Position numbers and translations under genes: made by a program
Assembly: GCA_020741775.1 (NCBI GenBank)
Contig: DYYG01000048.1
Location: 1 to 61,569 of the forward strand
DNA: 61,569 nucleotides
Reading direction: 5' to 3'
Source of the DNA: Methylorubrum populi
Lineage (GTDB): Bacteria > Pseudomonadota > Alphaproteobacteria > Rhizobiales > Beijerinckiaceae
Notes under the pieces: generated by a model
The model's database searches: none
Seen by the model: the letters and a program-made list of their open reading frames with translations, nothing else
What the model was told of the DNA's origin: nothing
Shown: piece by piece, positions 46,136-54,717 of the stretch
How the letters are laid out: each line of letters starts with the position of its first letter
Numbering within the stretch: the first letter of the stretch is position 1

Positions 46136-47698
46136 ATGCTCGGCGCGGTCTTCCACCTCGCCCGCGGCGCCCATGTCGGCTTCGTGCTCGCCCGCGAGGG
46201 CGGGCTGGCGCTGATCGATCCGGCCCCGCTGCCGCCGCATCTGCGGCTCGCGCTGAAGCTCGGCCGTTCCCTGGAGCGGCGCGGCATCGCCGAGGAGCCC
46301 GGCGCCAGCCCGCTGGAGCGGGCGCTGACCCGGCTCGGGCCGTCCTACGTCAAGTTCGGCCAGTTCCTGGCCACCCGCCCCGACATCGTCGGCATGGCCG
46401 CCGCCCGCGATCTCGAACGGTTGCAGGACCGGGTTCCGCCCTTCCCGCAAGAGATCGCCCTGAAGGTGGTCGAGCAGGAGCTGGGCAAGCCGGTGCCGGC
46501 CCTGTTCTCCTCCTTCAGCACGCCGATCGCGGCGGCCTCCATCGCCCAGGTCCACAAGGCGACCGTGCTCGATGCCGACGGCACGCAGCGCAGCGTCGCC
46601 GTCAAGGTGATGCGGCCCGGCGTGCGCGAGCGCTTCGCCAAGGATCTGCAGGCGATGCGGTTCATGGCCCGCATCGTCCACGCGCTGCTGCCCGATGCCG
46701 AGCGCCTGCGCCCGCGGGAGGTGGTCGAGATCCTGGCCCGCTCCGTCACCATGGAGATGGATTTCCGCCTGGAAGCGGCGGCGATGTCGGAACTCGCGCA
46801 GAACACCGCGGGCGACGAGGATTTCCGCACGCCGAAGCCCGAATGGGCCCTGACCGCGCGGGACGTGCTGACTAGCGAATGGATCGACGGAGTCCGCCTC
46901 AACGACCGCGCCGGCATCGTCTCGGCCGGGCACGATCCGAAGGCCCTCGGCCGGGTGGTGATCCAGTCCTTCCTGCGTCAGGCGATCCGCGACGGGTTCT
47001 TCCACGCGGATATGCATCCGGGGAACCTGTTCGTCGATCCGCAGAGCCGGCTGGTGGCGGTCGATTTCGGCATCATGGGCCGACTGGGACATGCCGAGCG
47101 GCGCTTCCTGGCCGAGATCCTGCTCGGGTTCATCACCCGCGATTACCGCCGGGTGGCGCAGGTGCATTTCGAGGCGGGCTACGTACCGCGCCACCATTCG
47201 GTGGAGGATTTCGCCCAGGCGATCCGGGCGATCGGCGAGCCGATCCACCAGCGCCGGGCCGACGAGATCTCCATGGCCAAGGTGCTCACGCTCCTGTTCG
47301 ACGTGACCGCCCTGTTCGACATGAGCACCCGCACCGAATTGGTGATGCTGCAGAAGACCATGGTGGTGGTCGAGGGCGTCGCCCGCTCGCTCGATCCGCA
47401 ACTCGACATGTGGACCGGGGCCGAGCCGGTGGTGCGCAGCTGGATCACCCGCCATCTCGGCCCCATCGGCCGCCTGGAAGGGGCGGGGCGCGCGGCCCTG
47501 ACCCTGTCGGAGGTCGTCTCCGACATCCCCGACATCGCCCAGCGCATCCGCCGCATCATGATCCGCCTCGACGAGGAGGGCTCGCGCGACACCAGGGCGA
47601 TCGAGCGGCTGGTCACGCTGGAGCGGCGCCACGCCCTCTGGACGACGGCGGCGCTCTGGGCGATCGCGGTGGGGGCGCTGGCGCTGGCCTTCCGGTAA
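46136..47698 (+). CDS. ubiB: Ubiquinone biosynthesis kinase-like protein UbiB
   Basis: 520 residues, ABC1/ADCK family. KxGQ motif (YVKFGQFLATRPDIVG), Ala-rich loop AAASIAQVHKA, VAVKVMRPG, catalytic HADMHPGNLFVD and VAVDFGIMGRL. The C-terminal hydrophobic helix (WTTAALWAIAVGALALAF) anchors it to the membrane. ATPase activity supports coenzyme Q assembly. The ribosome binding site is AAGGGAG. Confidence 0.95.
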   Translation: MLGAVFHLARGAHVGFVLAREGGLALIDPAPLPPHLRLALKLGRSLERRGIAEEPGASPLERALTRLGPSYVKFGQFLATRPDIVGMAAARDLERLQDRVPPFPQEIALKVVEQELGKPVPALFSSFSTPIAAASIAQVHKATVLDADGTQRSVAVKVMRPGVRERFAKDLQAMRFMARIVHALLPDAERLRPREVVEILARSVTMEMDFRLEAAAMSELAQNTAGDEDFRTPKPEWALTARDVLTSEWIDGVRLNDRAGIVSAGHDPKALGRVVIQSFLRQAIRDGFFHADMHPGNLFVDPQSRLVAVDFGIMGRLGHAERRFLAEILLGFITRDYRRVAQVHFEAGYVPRHHSVEDFAQAIRAIGEPIHQRRADEISMAKVLTLLFDVTALFDMSTRTELVMLQKTMVVVEGVARSLDPQLDMWTGAEPVVRSWITRHLGPIGRLEGAGRAALTLSEVVSDIPDIAQRIRRIMIRLDEEGSRDTRAIERLVTLERRHALWTTAALWAIAVGALALAFR

Positions 47699-47739
47699 AG
47701 GATCTTCCCGGCATGGGGGATTTGGTTCACTCTCAGGCC

Positions 47740-47967
47740 ATGACCGAGCTTCTCGACAAGGCGATCACCGCCGTCCGAAACCTGCCGCCCGAGGCGCAGG
47801 ATGCGATCGCCCGCATGGTGCTGAGCTATGCGGGCAAGGAACAGCCCATCTACCGCTTCACCCCGGAGGAGGACGCGGAGCTGGACGAGTCGGAAGCGGC
47901 CGCTGCGCGTGGTGACTTCGCGACAGACGAGGAAGTGCGTGCCATCTGGGCCAAGCACGGGCTGTGA
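47740..47967 (+). CDS. Putative antitoxin of a RelE/ParE-type module
   Basis: 75 residues from the ATG at 47740; an in-frame ATG at 47713 would add nine residues. It is short and acidic, with two predicted helices (LLDKAITAVRNLPPEAQDAI, EEDAELDESEAAAARGDF) and a C-terminus ending EEVRAIWAKHGL. No DNA-binding ribbon is evident. The four-base overlap with the toxin gene (GTGA) is typical of antitoxin-toxin pairs. The identity as antitoxin rests on that arrangement. Confidence 0.78.
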   Translation: MTELLDKAITAVRNLPPEAQDAIARMVLSYAGKEQPIYRFTPEEDAELDESEAAAARGDFATDEEVRAIWAKHGL

Positions 47968-48242
47968 GACTGCGCCTGTCCCGCCCGGCCGCCCGTCAAC
48001 TCGATGGGATCCTCACCCATATCGCCGAGCAGCACCCGCAAGGCGCCCAGCATGTCCGCGAACGGCTTCAAGCGATGATGGACCTGTTGTTGCAGCACCC
48101 GTTCGCGGGTCATGCGACGACGCGGCGTGGGATTCGGCGCATCGTCGCCAGCCCTTATCCCTACGCGATCACCTACAGTGTCGGTGTGGGTGAGATCGTC
48201 ATCCTCGGCGTGCGCCACACCGCGCGGCGCCCATCGCCCTGA
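47964..48242 (+). CDS. RelE/ParE-family toxin
   Basis: 92 residues, GTG start. The family pattern is complete: RLSRPAARQLDGILTHIAEQ, HPFAGHATTRRGIRRI, SPYPYAITYSVGVGEIVIL, GVRHTARR. ParE members poison gyrase and RelE members cut mRNA on the ribosome; the sequence is closer to ParE. It is inserted between the housekeeping genes ubiB and coaBC. Confidence 0.85.
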   Translation: MRLRLSRPAARQLDGILTHIAEQHPQGAQHVRERLQAMMDLLLQHPFAGHATTRRGIRRIVASPYPYAITYSVGVGEIVILGVRHTARRPSP

Positions 48243-48298
48243 GCAGTGTATCGGCCCCCGCTCTTGACGCGAGCCCCGCGAATCCCCGTGGTGACGCC

Positions 48299-49579
48299 AT
48301 GGCTCCCTCTGCTTCAGGCCCCCTCGCCGGCCGCCGCATCCTCTTGATCGTGGGCGGCGGCATCGCCGCCTACAAGGCGCTCGACCTGATCCGGCGCCTG
48401 CGCGAGCGCGGCGCGCAGGTGCGCCCGCTGCTGACCGAATCCGCCCAGGAATTCGTCACGCCCCTGGCCGCCGCCGCGCTCGCGGGAGAGCGAAGCCATA
48501 CCGACCTGTTCGACCGGGAGACCGAGGCCGATATCGGCCATATCAAGCTGGCGCGGGATGCGGACGCCATCGTGGTGGCGCCGGCCACCGCCAACCTGAT
48601 CGCGCGGATGGCGACCGGCCACGCCCCGGACCTCGCCGCGACGGTGCTGCTCGCCACCACCCTGCCGATCCTGATCGCCCCGGCCATGAATGTGCGGATG
48701 TGGCTGCACCCGGCGACGCAGCGGAACGTCGCCACCCTGAAGGCCGATGGCGTCACGGTGGTCGGCCCCAATGAGGGGGCGATGGCCGAGGCCGAGTTCG
48801 GTCCCGGCCGGCTGGCGGAGCCGCACGAGATCGCCGACGCCCTCGAAACGCTCCTGGCGCAGCGCACCGAGCGCCTCGGCTTCGGATTTCTGGCGGGACG
48901 CGAAACCGCACAAAAGCCGCTGGCGGGACGGCACGTGCTGGTGACCTCGGGGCCGACTCACGAGCCGATCGACCCCGTGCGCTATCTCGCCAACCGCTCC
49001 TCCGGCCGCCAGGGCCACGCGATCGCCGCCGCCGCGGCCGAGGCCGGTGCCCGGGTCACCCTGGTCTCGGGGCCGGTGGCGATCCCGGATCCGCCCGGCG
49101 TCACGGTGGTGCGGGTGGAGAGCGCCCGCGAGATGCTCGCGGCGGTCGAGGCGGCCCTGCCCGCCGACCTCGCGATCTTCGCCGCCGCCGTCGGCGATTG
49201 GCGCCCGGCCGAGATGCGGCCGGGCAAGATCAAGAAGGACGGCAGCCTCCCCCCTCCGCTGCAGCTCGTCGAGAACCCGGACATCCTCGCCACCATCGCC
49301 GGGCGAAGCAGCGGCCGCCCGCCCCTGGTCGTGGGCTTCGCCGCCGAGACCGACGCCGTCCTCGACAACGCGCGAAAGAAGATCGCCCGCAAGGGTTGCG
49401 ACCTGATCGTCGCCAACGACGTCTCGGCGGAGGGCGGGGTGATGGGCGGGACGGAGAACACCGTCCACCTCGTCGCCCGGGACGGCGGGGTCGAGACCTG
49501 GCCGAAGCTCGGCAAGGAGGAGGTCGGGCGGCGGCTGGTGGCGCACTTCGCCAACCTGCTCGCGCAGAGATCAAGCTGA
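48299..49579 (+). CDS. coaBC: Bifunctional phosphopantothenoylcysteine decarboxylase/synthetase (CoaBC, Dfp)
   Basis: 426 residues. CoaC half: LLIVGGGIAAYKALDLIRRL, VVAPATANLIARMATGHAPD, and the AMNVRMW (PAMNxxM) motif. CoaB half: VTSGPTHEPIDPVRYLANRSSG, FAAAVGDWRP and KIKKDG. The segment EGAMAEAEFGPGRLAEP lacks the Cys seen in the E. coli ACGDxGxGRM motif; I believe this is usual in alphaproteobacteria. It catalyses two steps from 4'-phosphopantothenate to CoA. Confidence 0.95.
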   Translation: MAPSASGPLAGRRILLIVGGGIAAYKALDLIRRLRERGAQVRPLLTESAQEFVTPLAAAALAGERSHTDLFDRETEADIGHIKLARDADAIVVAPATANLIARMATGHAPDLAATVLLATTLPILIAPAMNVRMWLHPATQRNVATLKADGVTVVGPNEGAMAEAEFGPGRLAEPHEIADALETLLAQRTERLGFGFLAGRETAQKPLAGRHVLVTSGPTHEPIDPVRYLANRSSGRQGHAIAAAAAEAGARVTLVSGPVAIPDPPGVTVVRVESAREMLAAVEAALPADLAIFAAAVGDWRPAEMRPGKIKKDGSLPPPLQLVENPDILATIAGRSSGRPPLVVGFAAETDAVLDNARKKIARKGCDLIVANDVSAEGGVMGGTENTVHLVARDGGVETWPKLGKEEVGRRLVAHFANLLAQRSS

Positions 49580-49759
49580 GCCTGCCACACGGCATCACAG
49601 CGTATTCGCCGGATCAGGCACAGAGCCGGTCTGACATCTGGCTTGCTGCGAAAAGTTCCGACCGGAAAGAGTATTTACTTTATTCCGGCTCAGCTTGCCC
49701 TTTCCGGCGCCGATCCCAGATCGTCGTTCCACGTCATCCATCGCGACAGGAGCGACATC

Positions 49760-50074
49760 ATGGCCAAGGCCGACCGGCACAGCATGGGGCCCGGAGCGCA
49801 GGGCAAGGGCGATGGCACCGGTGCCATGACCGAGCTGCCCGAGGGAATGCTCGGCGAGAACGAGGTGCTGAGCAACCGCGACAAGTCGCGCCATTCCGAC
49901 GAGCGCGGCCTCGACAGCCGTCATGTCCAGACCGAGCAGTACCATGACCATGTCGGCGCCCGCCAAACCGGGAGCCGCACGGGCGGGGAGGAGACGAATT
50001 CCAGCGGTCTCGCCGGGCCGATGACCAACAGCTCGGGCGACACCAGCAGCCTGCGCTCGAAGCAGCGCGGCTGA
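49760..50074 (+). CDS. Small hydrophilic, probably disordered protein
   Basis: 104 residues from the ATG at 49760 after ACAGGAGCG. It is rich in Gly, Ser, Thr, Asp and His with few hydrophobics (MGPGAQGKGDGTGAM, ENEVLSNRDKSRHSDERGLD, TNSSGLAGPMTNSSGDTSS). Such composition is common in desiccation- or stress-related hydrophilins, but no family is recognised. A bidirectional hairpin follows. Confidence 0.6.
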   Translation: MAKADRHSMGPGAQGKGDGTGAMTELPEGMLGENEVLSNRDKSRHSDERGLDSRHVQTEQYHDHVGARQTGSRTGGEETNSSGLAGPMTNSSGDTSSLRSKQRG

Positions 50075-50088
50075 ACGCTCCACGCGGA

Positions 50089-50117
50089 CAGGGCCGGCAG
50101 GCGCGTTCCCGGCCCTG
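50089..50117. terminator. Bidirectional hairpin between convergent genes
   Basis: CAGGGCCGG (50089-50097) pairs perfectly with CCGGCCCTG (50109-50117). It sits between the convergent small-protein gene (ending 50074) and FemAB-like gene (ending 50134). There is no U tract. Confidence 0.6.
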
Positions 50118-50133
50118 CCGCCCCGCGCTCCGC

Positions 50134-51138
50134 TCAGCTCTGGCGCAGGAACAGGGCGGTGGCGGCGGCGCGGCGGACCCAGGGATGGCGGGCATAGATC
50201 CAGGTCGGCCCGCTCTGGACGACGTTGCGGCTCAGGGCCCGCTTGAAATCGAAGACGCCCCGGTTCTCGGCCGGATCGACGCCGCCGAAATCGAAGATGC
50301 GCGCCCCCTCCTGCCGGGCCCGCTCGACGATCCGCCACACCGCCAGCGTGGCCGCGCTCGTGGCCCGGGCCCGCTCGTTCGAGGCCGTGAAGAAATCGGT
50401 CCAACGGTCGCGGGCCATATGAACGATCCGCACCAGGATCGGCTCCCCGTTCTCGCGGACTTCGAGGAAGAGCAGGTGTGGATCGGCGGCGGCGAGATCG
50501 CGATAGGCGGCGGTGTCGAGATCGCTGGAGAAGCCCTTGCGCTGCTGAAGGGCGGCATACATCCGGATGAAGGTGTCGAACGTCTTCAGGCGCTCGTCGG
50601 GATCGGTCAGAAACACGGTCGTGAGGTCGGCATTGGCCTGAGCCTTGTTGACCTCACGCCGCCATCGCCGTTCGGCCGCGGCCAGGATCGCTCCGGTCTC
50701 GGGGGTCAGATCGAGTTCGATGGTGTGATCCCGGCCCGACACCACGGGCACGAAGCGATGCGCGAGCAGGGCCGTGACGTCATCCGGATCCTGTGCGTGG
50801 TAGCTCCTCACCGCGAGAATATCCGCCGCCCCGAGCGCGAGGTGAGTGACGAAATCGCCGAGCAGCGCCTCCGCCCGCGACCGGCCGCGGGCGGTGAGGA
50901 CCAAGCCGCCCTGCACCAGGATGCGGCGAAGGGGGCCACGGCGGCGTTCCTGATACTGAACGTAGGCGAGATCCTCGCCATTCTCGCACAGGGCGACCCG
51001 CCGGACCGACCAGCCGAGGCGGCTCTTGTAGCCTCCCCAAATCCGGGACGTGTAGATGCTGGCGCCGGGCTGCGCCCAGAGCGCCTCGTCCCAATCCGCT
51101 GCCTCGGAGCGATCGACGACGGCGACTTGAGCTGCCAT
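50134..51138 (-). CDS. FemAB/GNAT-like peptidyl- or acyltransferase
   Basis: 334 residues. The two-GNAT-lobe plan of FemX/FemAB and CelD-like transferases is visible: SIYTSRIWGGYKSRLGW near the N-terminus, RRWRREVNKAQANADL, FDTFIRMYAALQQRKGF, HMARDRWTDFFTASNERAR, and FDFGGVDPAENRGVFDFKRA near the end. FemAB enzymes attach amino acids to peptidoglycan or acylate polysaccharides; the acceptor is unknown. It stands alone, divergent from the agmatinase-like gene. Confidence 0.78.
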   Translation of the reverse strand: MAAQVAVVDRSEAADWDEALWAQPGASIYTSRIWGGYKSRLGWSVRRVALCENGEDLAYVQYQERRRGPLRRILVQGGLVLTARGRSRAEALLGDFVTHLALGAADILAVRSYHAQDPDDVTALLAHRFVPVVSGRDHTIELDLTPETGAILAAAERRWRREVNKAQANADLTTVFLTDPDERLKTFDTFIRMYAALQQRKGFSSDLDTAAYRDLAAADPHLLFLEVRENGEPILVRIVHMARDRWTDFFTASNERARATSAATLAVWRIVERARQEGARIFDFGGVDPAENRGVFDFKRALSRNVVQSGPTWIYARHPWVRRAAATALFLRQS

Positions 51139-51452
51139 GAACCGTGCTTTCCTGTCTGCCTGCGGGACGATGGAGCCCCGTTCGCCGCGCCGGCTTCCGC
51201 GGAGCGTTGCCCTCGAAACCTTGCGAAACCTGCCTACGCAGCCCCGGCGGCAACAGAACTCTCGCGAGCCCGGAATGCTCTCTGATCCGCGCCCGCGAGA
51301 ACTAGAGCCACGGCCTCACGCCGTCACTGCGTAGTCACCACTGCCCCGGGTCCGGCGGGCACGTGTTCAGGTTCGTGCTTGCGGGCGCAGGCCGAAGGCG
51401 GCTTGATGCATCGGGTCGATACGGGGCCGATCCAGGATTGCGGGGAAGCGTC
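51139..51452. other. Divergent promoter region, no gene seen
   Basis: It separates the FemAB-like gene (minus) from the agmatinase-like gene (plus). GGGGAAGCGTC at its right end is the ribosome binding site of the latter. No clear operator or riboswitch-like element was found. Confidence 0.45.
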
Positions 51453-52484
51453 ATGGCGGAGGACGGAACGGAGGACGCGGCGGGCGCGCGGGCCGAGCGG
51501 CTGGCCCGCTTCCGTCCGGCCTCGGGGATGGAGACGCCGCGCTTCTCGGGCCTGTCGCACTTCATGCGGCTTCCGGCGATCGATCCTCGGGAGGCGCCGG
51601 GCCTGATCGAGATCGGCCTGATCGGCATCCCCTTCGACGGCACCACCACGAACCGGCCGGGCGCCCGGCTCGGGCCCCGGGCGGTGCGCGAGGCTTCCAC
51701 CGGCACGCGGGCGCTCAACCATGCGACGGGGGTGGCGCCCTACGACCTCGCCGCCTGCGCCGATCTCGGCGACGTGCCGGTCAATCCGGTGGACGCCGCC
51801 GAGACCGACCGGCGGATCGAGGCCTTCTACCGGCCGCTGGCCGAGGGCGGGATCGTGCCGCTCTCGGTCGGCGGCGATCATTTCGTCACCTATCCGGTGC
51901 TGCGGGCGCTCGGCGCGGCGCGGCCCCTCGGCCTGATCCATATCGACGCCCACAGCGACACCGACGACGCGCAATATGGCGGTTCGCGCCTCACCCACGG
52001 CACCCCGTTCCGCCGGGCGGTCGAGGCCGGCGTCCTCGATCCGCGGCGCTGCGTGCAGATCGGCATCCGCGGCAGCATGGATGCGGCCGACGAGCGGGCC
52101 TGGGCCCTGGGCCAGGGCATTCGGATCATCGAGATGGAGGAGGTCTGCGCCCGCGGCCTGCCGGAGGTGGCCGCCGAGGCCCGCGCGGTGGTGGGCGAGG
52201 CGCCGGCCTATCTCAGCTTCGACATCGACGCCCTCGACCCCGCCTTCGCCCCCGGCACCGGCACGCCGGAGATCGGCGGCTTCACCACCCGGGAGGCCCT
52301 GCACCTGCTGCGCGGCTTCCGCGGGCTCGACCTCGTCGGCGCGGATCTGGTGGAGGTCGCCCCCCCGCTCGACCCGGCGGGGATCACGGCGCTCGCGGGA
52401 GCGGGGCTGGCCTTCGAGATCCTGTGTCTGCTGGCCGAGGCGGTCGCGGCACGGCACCGCGCGGCGCGGGACGGCGCCGTCTGA
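51453..52484 (+). CDS. Agmatinase/ureohydrolase-family protein
   Basis: 343 residues. All Mn2+ ligands of ureohydrolases are present: SVGGDHFVTYP, HIDAHSDTDD, and SFDIDALDPAFAPGTGTPE. GIPFDGTTTNRPGARLGPRA is the substrate-side N-terminal motif of the agmatinase branch. It hydrolyses a guanidino compound to urea plus amine; agmatine, guanidinobutyrate or guanidine are all possible. The ATG at 51453 gives the family-typical N-terminus (ARFRPASGMETPRFSG). Confidence 0.88.
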   Translation: MAEDGTEDAAGARAERLARFRPASGMETPRFSGLSHFMRLPAIDPREAPGLIEIGLIGIPFDGTTTNRPGARLGPRAVREASTGTRALNHATGVAPYDLAACADLGDVPVNPVDAAETDRRIEAFYRPLAEGGIVPLSVGGDHFVTYPVLRALGAARPLGLIHIDAHSDTDDAQYGGSRLTHGTPFRRAVEAGVLDPRRCVQIGIRGSMDAADERAWALGQGIRIIEMEEVCARGLPEVAAEARAVVGEAPAYLSFDIDALDPAFAPGTGTPEIGGFTTREALHLLRGFRGLDLVGADLVEVAPPLDPAGITALAGAGLAFEILCLLAEAVAARHRAARDGAV

Positions 52485-52527
52485 TCCGAGGCGCGGTCGC
52501 GGAACGATCGGCCCCGTTGCGTCCGCA

Positions 52528-53703
52528 TCAGTCCGGCGGCGCGGCGGAACCGGCGCGCGCGACGATCGGGCGGTAGACCCGCAGCAGGTCGGGATCGAGC
52601 TGGCCGGCCTGAGCATCCATGATCGTCAGGGCTTCCCTGGCGGAGAGGGCGGGCCGATAGACCCGGCGCTCGGTCAGCGCCGAATGCACGTCGCAGATCG
52701 CCACCAGCCGCACGAGATCGCCGATCTCGTCCCCCTTCAGCCCGTCCGGATAGCCCGACCCATCGAGACGCTCGTGGTGGGAGCGCACCACGGCGAGGAT
52801 GTCGGGTTCAAAGGCGCTCTCCTTCGCCAGCAGGTCGGCCCCCAGGACCGCGTGGGTGCGCATCACCCGCATCTCCTCGGGCGTCAGCGGTCCCGCCTTG
52901 TCGAGGATGGCCCGGGGAATCAGGGCCTTGCCGACATCGTGCAGGAGCGCGGCCTTGGCGAGGCGCCGACGGTCACTGCGGGAGAAACCGAGTTCGGTGG
53001 CGAAAGCGGCGGCGAAGCCCGCCACGCTCAACGAATGCTGGTACACTTGAAGGTCGTGTCGCCAGACCAGATCGAGCCAGGCACGGATACCGACTTCGGA
53101 CACCGTATCGAGCACGATCTGCGTGCCCTCCTCGGTCTCGGCGGGACTCGGCGGCCGGTCCCGGGCGGCGGCCTCGAACAGGCCGACCACCAGGTCGGTT
53201 GCCCGCTCCACCCGCGCCTGCGGCGTTCCGGCTCCGAGGTTCCGGTTCCGCCTCGAACCCTGGCCGATCAGGCGCAGGAGCGTGGGAACGATGCCGGCGG
53301 GCTGGCGCGGGTCGATCACCGTCGGCGCACCGAGCAGGCGGATGGCCGCCCCGTCCTGGGCGGCATTGCCCTGGGAGAGATAGAGACACGGCAGCCCGCT
53401 CGCGCGGATGGCGGCGGTGATCGCGGCGATCCAGGCGGCTCCCTCCTGCCCCCCGGCCCTGGCCTTGGTCAGGTCGGCGGCGAGATCGACGAGGAAGGCG
53501 GCCGGCGGGCCGGCGGGAAGGGCCACGCCCGGCTCGATCACGCGGCAGGGCAGGACCAGGGCGATGCCGCGGGCGAGCCGCTCCGCCCGCTCGGGCCGAT
53601 CCGAGACGAGGACGACGAAGTCCCCGCGCCGCGCATCGCGCGACGTCTGGCCTCCATACCGGTCCCGCGATTCCTGCATCGGCCATCCGTCGACCGCAGG
53701 CAT
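52528..53703 (-). CDS. HD-GYP domain protein
   Basis: 391 residues. The N-terminal 130 residues resemble a degenerate receiver-like domain (FVVLVSDRPERAERLARGI) without a clear phospho-acceptor. The C-terminal half has the HD-GYP motifs in order: HDLQVYQHSLSVAGF, ALLHDVGKALIPRAIL, MRTHAVLGADLL, and HHERLDGSGYPDGLKGDEI. Intact HD-GYP domains hydrolyse cyclic di-GMP. Two ATG starts (53703, 53679) are possible. Confidence 0.88.
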   Translation of the reverse strand: MPAVDGWPMQESRDRYGGQTSRDARRGDFVVLVSDRPERAERLARGIALVLPCRVIEPGVALPAGPPAAFLVDLAADLTKARAGGQEGAAWIAAITAAIRASGLPCLYLSQGNAAQDGAAIRLLGAPTVIDPRQPAGIVPTLLRLIGQGSRRNRNLGAGTPQARVERATDLVVGLFEAAARDRPPSPAETEEGTQIVLDTVSEVGIRAWLDLVWRHDLQVYQHSLSVAGFAAAFATELGFSRSDRRRLAKAALLHDVGKALIPRAILDKAGPLTPEEMRVMRTHAVLGADLLAKESAFEPDILAVVRSHHERLDGSGYPDGLKGDEIGDLVRLVAICDVHSALTERRVYRPALSAREALTIMDAQAGQLDPDLLRVYRPIVARAGSAAPPD

Positions 53704-54022
53704 CCGTGACGGGCGCAGAGCGGTGACGCAGTCAGTAAATCAAAAGTGTTTCGAAAAGCTTCGCTCCCCGCGCGCGACGCAACTCCGCCGCATTCGCGCG
53801 ATGGCGAGCCTATCGAGCGGCCGATCTCCGCAAGTCTGCTCCCATCCACCCAGCACTGCCCGGCGCTGCCCAAGGTGCGACCTATGCGATGCTGGCGGCG
53901 CGCCCTCGGATGCGGGTCATTGTCGAGAGCGGATCCCGGACGGGCTTCCGCGCTCGACGCGGCGGCTGCAACCGGGCCGCCCGTCTCGGGTTGTCCCTGC
54001 AGACATTCCCGACAACGGACGG
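53704..54022. other. Divergent intergenic region, no gene seen
   Basis: It lies between the HD-GYP gene (minus) and a small gene (plus). A short A+T-richer stretch near 53735-53765 (AAATCAAAAG, TTTCGAAAAG) is the likeliest promoter site for the HD-GYP gene. Nothing else stands out. Confidence 0.4.
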
Positions 54023-54211
54023 ATGACGATGAGCATTTTTCAGATCCGGCAGAAGACGAGCGGCGCGATCCTGTGGACCGGAAGCGCCGACGACGAGCGC
54101 ACCGCCCTCGATGCCATGGCCCGAGAGGCCGGCTATGCCGATTATGCCGCCCTGCCCGACGGGCTGCGAGCGGCCGGCTTCATGACGGACAAGCTCGACC
54201 TGATCTCCTGA
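54023..54211 (+). CDS. Small conserved-looking hypothetical protein, 62 residues
   Basis: MTMSIFQIRQKTSGAILW, then ERTALDAMAREAGYADYAAL and a tail DKLDLIS, suggest a compact alpha/beta protein. ATGs at 54023 and 54029 are both possible starts. A strong intrinsic terminator follows at 54254, which supports a real transcript. Confidence 0.6.
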   Translation: MTMSIFQIRQKTSGAILWTGSADDERTALDAMAREAGYADYAALPDGLRAAGFMTDKLDLIS

Positions 54212-54253
54212 TCCGGTCCATGCCTCAAGGCGCCCGTGGCGCCTCGGATCGAC

Positions 54254-54292
54254 AAAAAAGGAACGCCCGCAGCGCCGGCGTTCCCTTTTTTC
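54254..54292. terminator. Bidirectional intrinsic terminator
   Basis: A run of A's, then GGAACGCC (54260-54267), pairs with GGCGTTCC (54277-54284), followed by a run of T's. It therefore works for the small plus-strand gene and for hspQ on the minus strand. Confidence 0.88.
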
Positions 54293-54314
54293 TCGACCGA
54301 TGGTGCGGCCGCGC

Positions 54315-54653
54315 TCAGTTGGCGTGGCCGATCCGTATGCGGTAGGCGCCATCGGCGCTGCGCTCGAACACCTCGCTGATGCCGGCATGGCGCAGGGCCT
54401 CGCCGGAGGTGTCGGGCACGAGGTTCTGCTCCGAGACATAGGCGACGTATTCGCTGTCCGCGTTCTCGGCGAGCAGGTGGTAGAACGGCTGGTCCTTGCG
54501 CGGCCGGACCTCCTCGGGGATGGCGAGCCACCATTCCTCGGTATTGGCGAATTCCGGGTCCACGTCGAATACGACGCCCCGGAACGGGTAGATCCTGTGC
54601 CGGACCACCGCCCCGAGGCCGAACTTGGCGGTTCTCATGCTGGTCTGGGTCAT
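54315..54653 (-). CDS. hspQ: Heat shock protein HspQ (YccV-like)
   Basis: 112 residues. The YccV/hemimethylated-DNA-binding fold is clear: AKFGLGAVVRHRIYPFRGVV, FDVDPEFANTEEWW, QPFYHLLAENADSEYVAYVS and EQNLVPDTSGEAL. HspQ in enterobacteria is an adaptor and specificity enhancer of Lon protease. The ATG at 54653 is chosen; codons upstream do not match. Confidence 0.9.
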   Translation of the reverse strand: MTQTSMRTAKFGLGAVVRHRIYPFRGVVFDVDPEFANTEEWWLAIPEEVRPRKDQPFYHLLAENADSEYVAYVSEQNLVPDTSGEALRHAGISEVFERSADGAYRIRIGHAN

Positions 54654-54717
54654 GACCGATAGATAGGCTTCGCGCCCGCTCGGTTCCATCCGGGCGGGCG
54701 CGTATCATCGGCAGCGA

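Noticed and set aside
48299..49579. Missing CoaC cysteine in coaBC as a defect
   Set aside because: The E. coli-type Cys is, as far as I recall, regularly absent from this segment in alphaproteobacterial CoaBC, so I do not treat it as an anomaly.
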